Source: Dactylorhiza incarnata
Taxonomy: Eukaryota > Streptophyta > Magnoliopsida > Asparagales > Orchidaceae
NCBI GenBank assembly: GCA_033032865.1
Contig: JAWHQI010000065.1
Location: 3,162,001 to 3,226,000 of the forward strand
Direction: 5' to 3'
DNA length: 64,000 bases
Shown: positions 1-11,850 of the stretch, in pieces
How the letters are laid out: every line of letters begins with the position of its first letter
Position numbering within the stretch: the first letter of the stretch is position 1
Translations under genes and position numbers: made by a program
Notes under the pieces: model-generated
Told to the model about the DNA's origin: nothing
Databases searched by the model: none
What the model saw: only the letters and a program-made list of their open reading frames with translations

Positions 1-3000
1 TTCCATTAACTCCAAGGCTGTTGTGAAATGACACCAGCCACTAGGAGGAGGACACATGGTCTTGGATTGTCTTCCAGAAGCATGGGTAATGCTTTCCCAT
101 GACTTCCAAAGCCATGGTAGAAACCCTTAATGGAAAACCATATTCCAAAATCTCTCCACTCTCTCATTTTCTCCTCACCTCCTTCCATACACCCAAGCGG
201 ATAGCCATCACCTTTTTACTAAAGAAACTAGGCTTAGGAACTACATTTGAAGCAAGCTCTCCAGAGACAACAACCACCATGCTACCAAGGAGACAAACCC
301 AGTCCATGGCCTTGAATGAAGTGAGCTTTCTCCACATCTCCCTTGGTGTTAGTTTCCTAGATCTAACTAGGCGATACATCGAGCTCAATGGAGCTTTATT
401 TGAGAGCAAGCCATGGAGAAATGGCTGAAATCCATGTTCCCATTCGCTATTCTAGCCATCTCAGGCCGCCGGACCGCCACTCGTTGATGCACTTCAAAAA
501 GAGCAAGGTGGTGGAGGTGTTGGTTGGTCGTGGATGGGTTTAGGTGGCCTTAGAGGAGAGATTTATTAGGTTCCAAGTTAGGCAAATCACGGCCCTTGGC
601 TGGAGGAAGAAGACGAATAGCTACCCTTTGATCTACTTTAAGATCTGTGCATACTTGTTATTAGTAGGCCAAACAGAATCTGTCTTGTTTACACAGTCAG
701 GTTCAAGTCAATTTTTAGGCATGATACACTTAGATCTGAACCTTGAGCTCAACATGAAAGTTGTGGCCCTTGAAAAGACCTTTCCAAAATGGGATGACAC
801 ATTTACTGGGGTGCACTTTAGCTTTTTACTTCTAATTTTGAAAATGCTATGTCACAATTCAACTATAGCTTAAATAACATTTTTTGTTAAACTAGATTAA
901 CTAGGTTCAAGCAGCTTTTTAGGCATGTACCAGCCAGATCCAGTCCTTGGGCTCAACCTGAAAGTTGAATCCCTTGAAAAAACCATTCTAGAATGGGGTG
1001 GAACAAAACTTGAGGTGGACTATAACTCTATGAATTATATATTTAGTAAACAATGACACATACCTTAGTACCACCATGATTTGTGTATTTTTCTAAGAAT
1101 ATTGATATGATGCTTATGAAATTTAGCACGTACATGCTAGATGACATTATGGACACCTCCATTAAGTTTCAAAAAATTTGGAATTGAATTTGTTATAGTT
1201 TAGTGGATAATTTCATATTGATTAAAGGTGCCATATATAATGAATATGATGTCCAATGGGGCTTTAATTTTGGTGGCATGCATGTAATGTTATTTATGTC
1301 TTCTAGTAAAAAATTCAGTGGATTTGGATTTGGTTTCATCACTAAATTTACTACATGATCGAGGTCGCTCTAGGAGGTTGTATGTGTGACGGATACCTTA
1401 GGCAAAATTTGTGAATTGTATAACCTTCTGATTTCAATTGTATCCAAGGCTTTTATTATAATTCTAATATGATGTTGGAGATGTTTGATCGAGATATTGG
1501 GGCAAATCATATTAGTGTACCTAAACATATCACTGATCTCACAAGTAATCCTTAGGATCATAGGTAGATACACCCATATTTTAGACACCTCACTTCCCTA
1601 GAGTTGATCCCTAGGGTTTTAGGGTAATGCTAACTCAGTGACAATGGTGAGGGTGTATGTTGATGTAGTTTTGAAGGATATGATTATATCCTGGACGTAT
1701 TACCTTGAGGGCTTGTTTTGAAGTCCTTGAGTGCTGGTTAGCACACAGTTATATTTGGTAAATTCTTATCACATTAAGGACTTGGATGGAATTCCTTGGG
1801 TGTTGGTTAACACGGGTTTATACAATGATTATATCATAGTGTGTTATAGTAAGGACTTGGTTGGAATTCCTTGGTTGCTAGTTAGCACAAGTTTGTTCAT
1901 GGGAATCACATGGGTGTAATGTCATACATCGTTGCATATTGATCCTGGTGGATAGGATTACTTGTGGCGAGTCTGTGGGCTTACCGATCGTCACACCGTT
2001 GGAAGCTGCCAGATAGACTCTAGGCTAGATAGGAAGTGGTCTCGTGGACTTCTTTCCATGATGACCCTTTCGGTAGCCATTAAGACTCAGATGGTTTTAG
2101 AAAGCAAAAGTATGCAGGTTCTCTGTTGTTTGGTTCTTAGTGTCGAGGCGTACATAGGCCTTGGTCTGGTAGTGTGCATACCCACATAGTAGTGGAGAAG
2201 CCCATTCCACTGCCCCCATCTGGCCACGACGGGTGGTGCCCAAGAGGTTAGCTACCCTCAAAAAGTGGGAATTAAACGTCTATGTCGACATAGCAAATCA
2301 GACTGCGTGAGTAAATCATGGGTGAGTCATAACACATTCATACATTACATTGCATTGCACCGCATAGAGACCCTCATCAGATAAATTTATATGAGCACTT
2401 TTATATGAATAGTTACTTATTATTGTGAAAGACCCTTAACTTAAAATTTTGTATGACATTTTTATAAGTTAAGTTCAATTCAGTTATTTATTACTTTGCT
2501 TTAATGCTCTCTTTATTACATGTATGTACGATTTGATGTGTATACCTGCTCTCTTACTATACTTCTATATTAATTCTCTTTACAATGACTACGAGTACTT
2601 GGATACTTATACAACAACTGCTAGATTATAAACACCAATATATCACTTGCTTTTACATTACTTATTACTGATTTTATTATAGCCCCTTTTTCCCTCATTC
2701 CGACCGGTGCCTAAGAGTCGTTGGTGGAGATGATGTGAAATCACTTAGTCTTTTTGACTAATGGTTGTCGTACCACATATTTTAGGAGCACACCCAGCAG
2801 CAGCAGTAGCACACCACGTAAGAGGACAGGCATGTCAGGGAGACATGGACTGATACATCGACGCAACCTTTACCATCTCTTCCTTATGTTATTGATGTGA
2901 AATTTTGAGAGTTCTTGAAGTAGACTCTCTTTACATTTGTAATTTGATATATTCAGGAGCTAGTGTCACTTCCTATTTTATTTATATATTTTGTGGACTA

Positions 3001-3197
3001 TTATACTTTTATGTGGATCATGGACTCTTGTATTTAATTCATTGATGGGTTGATATGCGATATTTGAAAATAGCCGGCAGGATAGGCGTCTTGTGGTGGT
3101 GGTTAGCCTGAGTGCTGGCACTACCGCAAGGTGGCTGTTCTGGGCATAGGACCCCCCTCGGACGTATCCAATTCCCGAAGTGGGTGGGGTTCTTACA
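1..3197 (+). mobile_element. Partial LTR-like copy related to the X family
   Basis: No gene is recognisable here. Several blocks match the plus-oriented X solo LTR at 23,289-27,882 in the same order: a block around 2,230-2,330 resembling 27,000-27,090, the segment at 2,743-2,800 resembling 27,453-27,510, and the terminal block at 3,060-3,197 resembling 27,770-27,882. The right end is TCTTACA, like the X terminus. The left end lies outside the window, so its nature (solo LTR or LTR of a larger element) cannot be decided. Similarity is clearly lower than between the two X copies, so this is a diverged relative. The short open frames in it look like chance. Confidence 0.4.
1701..1905 (+). repeat. 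75-bp tandem repeat, about 2.7 copies
   Basis: The motif AAGGACTTGG recurs at 1,776 and 1,851, and a weaker copy precedes it. Each unit continues with a GGAATTCCTTGG palindrome and a GTTAGCACA-like segment. The array lies inside the X-related LTR copy and is probably part of that element. Confidence 0.6.
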
Positions 3198-3627
3198 CAA
3201 GCCGTCATCTTCTCTACTGCAAGGCATTGTACGATAACACCCTTGTTACTGGAAGAGCGGAGGTCGCACGACAATGAATTGAATTCGCAAATCAGTTGGC
3301 GGAGGCGAGAGTTGAGTCTGCTGAGACTGCTTGAAAGCTGAGCACGACTGATGAGTGTCTTATGGTGGAGGTTAGCCTGAGTGCTGGCACTACCGCAAGG
3401 CGGTTGTTCTGGGCATTGGACTCCCCTCGGCCGTGTCCAATTCCCGGAGGGGGTGGGGGTCTTACACAAGCCATCATCTTCTCTACTACAAGGCATTGTA
3501 CGATAACACCCTTGTTGCTGGAAGAGCGGAGGCCGCACAACAATGAATTAAATCCGCAAATCAGTTGGCAGAGGCGAGAGCGGAGTCTGCTGAGACCGCT
3601 TGAAAGCTGACCACGATTAAAGAAGAG
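3088..3627 (+). repeat. 270-bp tandem duplication spanning an LTR terminus
   Basis: Positions 3,088-3,357 and 3,358-3,627 are two similar direct copies. Each contains the last ~110 bp of the X-like LTR, ending TCTTACA, plus ~160 bp of downstream flank. The duplication therefore happened after the LTR and flank were joined. Open frames seen in both copies and on both strands are shadows of this repeat. Confidence 0.7.
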
Positions 3628-4237
3628 ATCTCCCAGCTGTGTTAAGCCAAGGCATCGCAAAATGTGATTGAGGTAAATTTGCCTCGCTTCCAGTTAGAAT
3701 TTTGCTCGCGACTTTGTCGAGGAGGACTAACTTAGTATATTTAAATTTTGCCAGTCTGTCGAGGTCCTTACGGTGACCCAGAACTCGCTTCTGGATCAAA
3801 GGGATTAGGGGCTGCATGACGAGATGGAGGCGTTGAATCTCAAGATTTCTGCAGCTCGGTCACAGGCCAATACCTCGCAAGAGTCGGGAACCTCGTCAAA
3901 AGTAGAACCCCTTCAGTACTCGCGTGTCGACATCCGCTCGATCGATCGCATATTCATACGTGATGGCGGTAACTTGATTTTTGTGAGTTTGATCTAGATC
4001 TGGAGCACATATTCATACGAAATGGTGGTAATGCTTGGTGATTACTGGTTCGGCGAGTTTGATCTAGATCTGGAGGGCGATGACAGCCAGTACTTAGGCT
4101 TATCTTCTAACAGTGGTGTCTCGATTGATGGATCAAGAGGCGATGATTCTCCTCGGCGCGGTTTGGCCTCACCCTCAGGCAGCGCGTCTTTGCACCTGCG
4201 TCAATCTGATGCCAAGTTTTCGGGCGACGCTGAGTAA
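3628..4237 (+). pseudogene. Degenerate TE-type reading frame, acidic/serine-rich C-terminus
   Basis: Stretches of coding-like sequence in shifting frames end in an open frame at 4,022-4,237. That frame gives a 71-residue acidic, serine- and glycine-rich peptide (FGEFDLDLEGDD). Upstream, fragments such as KEEISQLC and EALNLKISAARSQA look like a coiled coil broken by stops. It lies opposite in strand to the Tat integrase relic at 28.5-30.7 kb and on the 3' side of that element. This fits the extra antisense ORF known from some Tat-lineage elements, but the assignment is inference. I do not recognise the protein. Confidence 0.28.
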
Positions 4238-4410
4238 TCGGTTGGCATGGGCAAGGAGAGATGTTTTGGGCGAGGTCCCTTTTTGAGTGACCTCCCTTTT
4301 GTTCTTTTCTTCTGATAGTTTGGTTTGATTTTTTGATGAAAAAAAAATGTCTGTCTCTTGCTTGCATTCGTTGTATATTCCTCTAAACACCTTTATCGAG
4401 GCTGGAGGAT

Positions 4411-4690
4411 TCATCTAGGATCATAGGATGAAGAGAGTGAGAGTGCATAGGCTCATGGGATTAAGAGTGAGAGAGCGCTTAGGCTCATAAGATGGAGAGA
4501 GCAAGAGCACTTAGGCTCATAGGTTGAAGAGAGTGAGAGAATTTAAGCTCATAGGATGAAGAGAATGAGAATGCTTAGACTCATTGGATGAAGAAAGTGA
4601 GAGAGCGCTTAGGCTCATAGTACTAAGAGAGTGAGAGCGCTTAGGCTCATATAATGAAGAGAGTGAGAGAGCTTAGGATCATACGATGAA
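4411..4690 (+). repeat. 32-34-bp minisatellite, about nine units
   Basis: Units built on GCTCATAGGATGAAGAGAG followed by TGAGAGCGCTTAG recur at 4,451, 4,483, 4,515, 4,546, 4,579, 4,613, 4,645 and 4,678. Spacing is irregular at 31-34 bp and the units carry point changes. The array directly adjoins the 74-bp satellite and probably belongs to the same retrotransposon 3' region. Confidence 0.8.
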
Positions 4691-4734
4691 GATAGTGCTA
4701 CTCTTTGATGCGTCATTTCTCAAGGGGTCCATGA

Positions 4735-5027
4735 CCAACCAGAGGCTTAGACTTAGGTCGACTTATACAGTAAAGGTTTATAGTGGTGATGCTCGAAGGG
4801 TCAATGGCCAGCCCAAAGGTATAGGCTTAGGTTGACTCACACACTCGAGGCTTAAAGCGGCGATGCTCGAGGGGTCAACGAATAGCACAAAGGCCTAAAA
4901 TTAGGTTGACGCATGCACTCGAGGCTTAAAGCGGCGATGCTCGAGGGGTCAACAGTCAGCCCAAAGGCCTGGGCTTAGGTTAACTAACACACTCGAGGTT
5001 TAAAGAGGTGATACTTGAGGGGTCAAC
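4735..5027 (+). repeat. 74-bp satellite, segment A (about 4 units)
   Basis: The unit contains GGCTTAGGTTGACTCACAC, ACTCGAGGCTTAAAGCGGC and GATGCTCGAGGGGTCAAC. The last motif recurs at exactly 74-bp spacing (4,869 and 4,943). The segment is broken off by the X minus solo LTR. The same unit resumes at 22,463 and again at 27,883, so A, B and C were once one array. Confidence 0.88.
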
Positions 5028-5174
5028 TGTAAGACTCCATTTTTTTTTTGCTTTGTTACCGGGTCTTATGCCCAGAACCGCCGCTTTGCGGTGACACCAA
5101 CGCTCGGGAAGGTCGCCACTACAAAACGCCGATCCTGCCGGCAATATCAATCACAGAAAATGAAGATTACAAGT

Positions 5175-6252
5175 GAACATAAAGAGTTCATGTCCGTTGG
5201 ACATGTGTGTCACATCCCTTTGTTTGAGAATAACAAATCCCATATTGTATTTGATCTTGCTTGTCGTGTGTTTATAGTGTGCAGGAACTATAGGTGCAAT
5301 ACTCCACAGGTAGAAAGCAGCTTGAAACCAAATTTCTAAACTAGAGCACTACCACCAGCGCTAGGAGCTACCGCAGGCGCTAGTAGCTACCGCCTGGCGC
5401 TATCTCCAGATCGTGAACAACGCCACGCCACGATAGTTTCGTAACTGTCTCTACACGAATGTTACCGCAGGCGTTAGGAACTAGCGCAGACGCTACCTTG
5501 AAGCTCTATAAATTGAAGCTTTCTCTCACATTTTGGAAGTTAATCCCAGAGAAAATACAAGTGCCAAAATTCCATTGTTGTTACTCTGCCTAAAAGTCTT
5601 CTCCCACTCAAAGCTAAAGAAAATTTCTGGAGAAGGAAGCCATCACGCTGCATCCAAAGAACGATCGCTTCAACCTCGCTTATGCTACAGCGGTCCTTCA
5701 TCATCAACTCAAGAAAATCTCATAGAGGGAGTTTTTATTTGTATTATTTCTTTATTGTGAATCTTTATAGGTAAATCGCCTTGTGTTGGCGACTAGGTCC
5801 TTGCGCGGCTTAGGAGGAATTTGCCATGTGTGTTGGAGACTAGGTCTAGGTGATTAGATCTAGGGGTGCTCAAGGCCATATCCGGGGAAGGATTGGCTAG
5901 AGCGCCTTGAGGACATATCCGGGGAAGGATAGGCTAAAGTCAACCGGTTCGTGGGGATACGAGTTGGTATAGAAAAGAAAAAGTTATTTACATTTGTACG
6001 TCTCCGATTTCCAGCGATATTGAAATCAAATTTATGTAAACACCTTTTTTATATAATACAATCATGTCTCTATTTGTGTTTACTTGATTTCTTTCATTTG
6101 GCGTTAATTTCAATATTGCAAATTATTTTCAGCTAAATTGTTATTTAACTCTCATTTTTTAAAAACAATTTAATAAATTGCTTAAACTTATAAAAAGATT
6201 TTTATTCCCTTATTCACCCCCCCCCCCTCTAAGGGCGCCTATCGATCCAACA
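5175..6252 (+). mobile_element. Solo LTR, probably copia SIRE/Maximus type
   Basis: This block is absent from the sister X copy, so it is an insertion. Its right end has a C-run within TTATTCACC...CTCTAAGGG, then CGATCCAACA. That tail is characteristic of SIRE/Maximus-lineage copia LTRs, from family knowledge. A TATA-like CTATAAATT lies at about 5,505. The left end is uncertain by about 25 bp and I could not define a target duplication. No internal region is present. Confidence 0.55.
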
Positions 6253-6630
6253 ATTTCCACATCACATGACATATAAATCTCAGAATAATAGAGGTCCACA
6301 CATAGTAACTGAATAAAAGATAGCAATAATAAGGGCTCCTGCCCAATACATCATATCCTCAATACAAGATCTCTCGCTGAAGCAACTACTAAAAATCGCT
6401 CACAAATCCTGACACTAGTGCTCCTGTGCTAGACTATCCCGCCTCCATCTGCACCGGCCTCTGGTGCTAATGCGTCTCCTCGGTCCCCTAAAATGATAAG
6501 ATCCACCGACCGTTAGTCAAAAGACTAAGCCAATCCCCCACCCCTCCCCCAGTGACTTCTAGGCCCCGAGCGGGAAGAATGAAGCGGAGGACAGCAAGGG
6601 GTACAAACAGGCAGATGTCGGTGAACCTAA

Positions 6631-9600
6631 TGTAAGATCCCCTTCCGGGACTCGGCCTTATCGGGAGATCTTACCGCACACCATCGCCAATACATGACTC
6701 TGAGACGACTAATGTAGGATCAAAAGAATGACCATCACAAACACTCCTCTCATTGCTCACCCCGAGGCCATATATTAACGATGGTGCTAAGCGATTTCTA
6801 CTTGTAATCCGGAAGCGTGGTGGTTTAGTAGTAGTACGATCTACCAGGACTAATTAGCTAATAGGGTATAAACAACCATTTTCATAGCATAACATGTGGT
6901 AGACTATAATTGTTTAATAGGCTCGAGCTATTATTTAAGATATCAGATGAATCATAATTCATAAGGCTAAGGCGCAGCGATTTAGTATAACAGAGAGTAA
7001 AGTTGTATATATTATATATTGCTACCCGGTCGATTTCCCAAATGGTAATAAGTGGAGCATAAGCTTAGTAAGGTTATAAGGGCCTATCTAGCATTTACCA
7101 AAAAGGGTATAATATTTGCAGTGATACAAGTAACACATAATAATAAACCACAATGAATCTCAAGACATAAATAATTAAATTGTGTCTTAACATAAGGTAC
7201 CTCGATGGCCATAGCCGAAGTTATCATCCTGGATCCATCCCATTGCCTATCTGTATCTTTAACCTGTAACTCAAGTATGATGTCAAGGCATAAAAATAAC
7301 CAACGAGGAGGTTATGCGTAAAAGTGATTGGGTCGTGGCAGTCTTCCCACAACCACCGCCTACGTACTCCGTATCAACCTGCATACAGCCTCAGACCCAC
7401 GTAGTTCTTTGATTGTCGCACGGGTTGCCAGGAACCAGGCCGTCCTCGATGCGGGTTGCCTTAGAGTAACACTCGAAGACCATCCTAAATTTTCCAAAGG
7501 CAACAACTATCCCCGAAGGGATGTATTTTCTCGAAGGGGCAACATTTTATTCCTGAAGGAATATATTTCTTGAAGGGGCAACATTTTTATTATCATAACA
7601 ATGATTCATATTCCGTGTGAATAACATGAAATGAATATGCTCTTATAATGACATTATTCCAAGCTTATAGCGTATGCAGGATTTAGAATTTAGTGCATTT
7701 TTATAAATCAGCAGAAGCCTCCAATAAGTCATCGGCCAATGATCAAGTAATTCATTACGAGAGAGAGAGAGAGCAAGAGTATAATATGTAAGAGACTTGC
7801 CACCACCTCCTAGGCTCGGCAAGATAAGCTTCATGGCCTCTTTGATGTCAATATTAAATTCACTGGTAAATTAGCTACGTCCAGCATAATTTCATTATGG
7901 GTCCAAGAGACGAACACCACTCTCAAGGGCCTGAACAACCGAATATATACATGCCGCTGCTTCTAAATGAAGGCAGGAAATGCAGATTTGGCAACAATAA
8001 AACAGGGACTTGACCTATCAAACGAACTCCAAAAATTACGTGCAAGTACAATCTGGAAAGGTAGAAACATTACCTACATTATTGTTGAAGGGTTCGAGAT
8101 CCGACAACAACTTCTAAAAGCTTAAATAATGAAAATAGTAGCTGCTGCAGTTTATAGTATAAGCAGGAATTGTTATTTTGGCAGCAGTAAAACATGGATT
8201 TGACCTATCAAACGAACTCCAAAAATTACGTGCAAGTACAATCTGGAAAGGTAACAACATTACCTACATTATTGTTGAAGGGTTTGAGAACCTACAACAA
8301 CTATCTAAAGGCCTAATACTGAAAACAGTAGACTGCAGCCTTGTATGAGGGCGGGTTTTATTTAATAGCAGTCCAAAACAGCTCCCAACACGTATGCCAC
8401 TCGTTTCTTTCCAAACTAGAGGTGTATATGCAGCACACCTATGAACCCATGTATATAAGTGAGGTTTTCAAGTGTTCTTTATGTATTGTGCAAGTCCCAA
8501 CCAGCCCCAACAAGTGCAGCACCGCAAGTATGGATTTCCAAGTGTGTGCAAGCCTAAAATCAGCCCAACTCCAAGTGCCTCATTACTAATTATTGATCCA
8601 ATGATGAAATGGCAGCACCTATGAATTTCACATGCACCCAAATATGTAAATCCCCAAGTGTTTTGCAAGTCTTAAATCAGCCCAACTCCAAGTGCCTCAT
8701 TACTAATTATTGATCAAAAGATGAAATGGCATATCTCGATGTGTGTAGACAGTCACATGCAATTATAAACTACAACATTCTTAAGTGTAATGAGAGCTCC
8801 AAACTTCTTACTGACGGCAGAACATGGGGAAGGAATTGTGAAACTGAGTAACAAAGCTCTCCATCTACTGTCTATTGGTTCTCATTGTTCTGAAATCAAT
8901 AGAGTACATTCTGCCCCTCAATCTTTCCATAGAAGAAAGACTAGCGTTGATTTAATTGAATTAAGAAGCATTTGGAAATCAGTATCCATAGGTGAGAAAG
9001 ACTAGCAATGATTTTAAGAAACATTTGGCTAGCTTGAACTTTTTTTTTTTTTGATACGTTAAATTAATAGTTATCCTTGTTCCAAGCAACTATTGATTTT
9101 CTTGCATCATTTCATTCACATTAGCCCTCTCCTTTTATATCTATCCGTCTGGGGGTCTACAATTGAGAGTTCTATCTCTATAATGAAGGTTATAGAAACC
9201 ACCCGAGCCATTCTTTGTGTGAATGAAATCATGTATTAAGGCTTCGTTTGGCAAAGTTTATTTGCTCTGGTGAGTTGGGGACAAAGACGCCGCTAAGATG
9301 AATTTCCAAGGATTCATGCCAAGTTTTCAGTGGATCACCACACGACTCTCAATTTTTTGTTTTAAGAAGGCATAAGACATGGAGATTGAGCAACCGGAAC
9401 CACCAACAATCCCATAGATCTCCCTCATGCATTCAAATGTCATTGAACATAATAAAAGAAAGCTTGGTTAGAGTTTACCCAAACAGAAATAAAGATTGGT
9501 CGGTCGGGCTTCCTGGGATCAAATCACGAGCCATCTTTGCTGTGTCGTGAGAGGAAAAGAAAAAAAAGGGAAAGGTCGGTCCTTGACCTAGCCGAGAGGT

Positions 9601-9856
9601 GCAGCAGCCGGCCTCTTCCTCTGCCAAGAGAGGTGCGAAAAAGGAAGAAGGCCCGATCAAGGAGGAGGTTCTCCCTAGGCGGCGAAGGAGAGAGGGGAGT
9701 AGCGAAGGAGGAAGAAACTCAGAGATGAGGGAGGTCGATCCTGTGTTAAGAGCATCGAAGCCCTTCGTGGAGATCGCCCAGCTTCGTTGCTTCCGCCCCA
9801 TTGTTGTGATTTCCGCCTCCTGCACAACCAACAACCCCTTTAATTTGGCCGGCCAT

Positions 9857-9894
<38 letters not shown>

Positions 9895-10584
9895 ATTTCT
9901 TTTTATTATCAAAGGCTGGTCAAACCTCTCTCTCTCTCTCTCTCTCTTTCTTTTTATTTTGTTTTAAAAAAAACTTATATATTTGCATATCTACCTATAT
10001 ATATATTGATACATGTATATATATATAGATGTGTTATTTTACTATAGGTTGAGTTACATTTTTTTATTACAGATTTGGCTATACGTGTATTTTAAATTTA
10101 TAATTATATATTTAAATATATATTTTATACATACACTTACATATAAGTAATTCCCATACATACAAGTATACATGGCGAGTATATGTGTAATGAATGTCTA
10201 GGACACATATTTTTACAATATACATTTGTATAAACATATACATATATATGTATTATTTTGTACATATTGGTGTATTCATATGTACATATGTATATGATTG
10301 TAATATAGGTTGAAATACATACACACATAAAATGTCACAGAATATTATCTCTTTGAATATGCACAAGATATTTAACTCCTGAATATGCGTAGGGGAGAAT
10401 GTACGCAAGGAGCTGCTACGACCGCAACAGTCATATTAAACCAAAGAACCCGATTAAGGTGGATTTGAATTTATTTAAGTAAATAATTACTCGGTTCGCC
10501 GCGCGACTAAATACGACCCATGGTCAAGCTCTTCAAAGGCTCACAAGACTCTTAGGCCCCTAGTGCCAAAATTGGGATGTTACA
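6631..10584 (-). repeat. LARD LTR, left copy (3,954 bp)
   Basis: This is collinear with 14,117-18,234 and differs by scattered point changes, microsatellite length and tandem-unit number. It contains two CT-repeat tracts (about 9,860-9,946) followed by an AT-rich region. The open frames in it (for example 119 and 86 codons near 9,480-9,860) recur in the other LTR only because the LTR is duplicated. They show no recognisable domain. Confidence 0.9.
7985..8352 (-). repeat. 190-bp tandem repeat in left LARD LTR (2 units)
   Basis: Units start at 7,985 and 8,175, each containing CAAACGAACTCCAAAAATTA and CATTACCTACATTATTG. A further partial, diverged unit follows at about 8,353. Confidence 0.8.
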
Positions 10585-11004
10585 AATCCAATAAGACAAA
10601 GAACAATTTTCGTCCCCGAAAATGCGAATGGGGCATGGGGTTTCAAAATTTTAGATATAAATGATCACTTGTTCCACCCATGTCTCTCAACTCATTCAAA
10701 ATCATAGATTCAGATTCAAGTCCTTTCATCTCCAAGCATCAGACAAGTTCGGCTTTTCTTAAGAAGTTTTTTTTTTACATAAGACTTATTGTGGTGAAGA
10801 GTTTTACCCAAACCCAGAATTTGTTCTAAGATAAATCAAGTGTATAAGAGATCCTAACGCAATCAAGAGTATAACGGTTATTAACTTGAAATCACAATCA
10901 AAAGTACACGGGCCTAAGATTACAGTCACAATCACAAGTAATATCTTAAGTGAATATAGGTAAAGAGGTATAGTCACACAACAAATGAAGAGCAGCATGT
11001 AATA

Positions 11005-11330
11005 TAAAGAAAACCTTAAATTATATGAATGTCTATGTAGACATAAGTTAAGGGGTCCGCCTAAACGTCCTGATCATATGAAAAGTCTCATACCGATCCA
11101 TATGATAGAGGGTATGATATGTATGTCATGATTATGTATATGTGAACAATAGCAGAGCAAGGTATATAAAAGCATAAAGAAAACCTTAACTTATATGAAT
11201 GTCTCAGGTAGACATATAAGTTAAGGGGTCCGCCTGAACGTCCTGATCATATGAAAAACCCCATAAATAATTCATATGATAGAGGGTATGATATGCTCAA
11301 CGTATGCTTGATATGTCATGCTTATGCAAT
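11005..11330 (-). repeat. 170-bp direct repeat, 2 copies
   Basis: AAAGAAAACCTTAA followed by TATATGAATGTCT, the motif GTTAAGGGGTCCGCC, and CGTCCTGATCATATGAAAA occur from 11,005 and again from 11,175. Copy 2 is slightly shorter and diverged. Confidence 0.75.
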
Positions 11331-11364
11331 GCAATGGTGCAATTCTCGCACACAACTCTGTACA

Positions 11365-11850
11365 TACAGACCTTTTGTAGTTCCCTCTGTTCGAGTGTGT
11401 CAACTCAGGTACCCAGTTGAGGCAAACAGGGCAGTGGACCGGGCTGTCCACTTCTAGGCTTGTGTAACACCACCCAACCTAGACCTTACGTACGCCCATA
11501 AGAACACACAGGGTATCCGCATACTATCTGGTAAGCACCACCTCTAGCCCTCTATTCGAGTCTCCGCTCAGGTACCCAGTTGAGGCAAACAGGGCAGTGG
11601 ACCGGGCTGTCCACTTCTAGGCCAGTATGACACCTCCCAGCCTAGACCTTACGTACGCCCCTAAGAACACACAGGGTATCCGCGTACTATCTGGTAAGCA
11701 CCACCTCTAGCCCTCTATTCGAGTCTCCGCTCAGGTACCCAGTTGAGGCAAACAGGGCAGTGGACCGGGTTGTCCACTTCTAGGCCAGTATGACACCTCC
11801 CAGCCTAAACCTTACGTATGCCCCTAAGAACACACAGGGTATCCACGTAC
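11365..11850 (-). repeat. 163-bp tandem repeat, 3 copies
   Basis: ACCCAGTTGAGGCAAACAGG recurs at 11,411, 11,574 and 11,737, a period of 163 bp. The last two copies are nearly identical and the first is diverged. Confidence 0.85.

Noticed and set aside
99..428. 109-codon plus-strand open frame at the window start
   Set aside because: No domain was recognised, an overlapping minus-strand frame exists, and it lies within LTR-like sequence.
2978..3660. 186- and 122-codon minus-strand open frames
   Set aside because: They are produced by the 270-bp tandem duplication across an LTR end, so the peptide repeats merely mirror the DNA repeat.
4411..5027. CRISPR-like regular repeats
   Set aside because: The units are contiguous tandem repeats without unique spacers, in a plant nuclear context.
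9475..9859. Open frames of 119, 86 and 63 codons in the left LARD LTR, repeated near 17,144-17,528
   Set aside because: Their conservation is explained by LTR duplication, they overlap on both strands, and they carry no recognisable domain.
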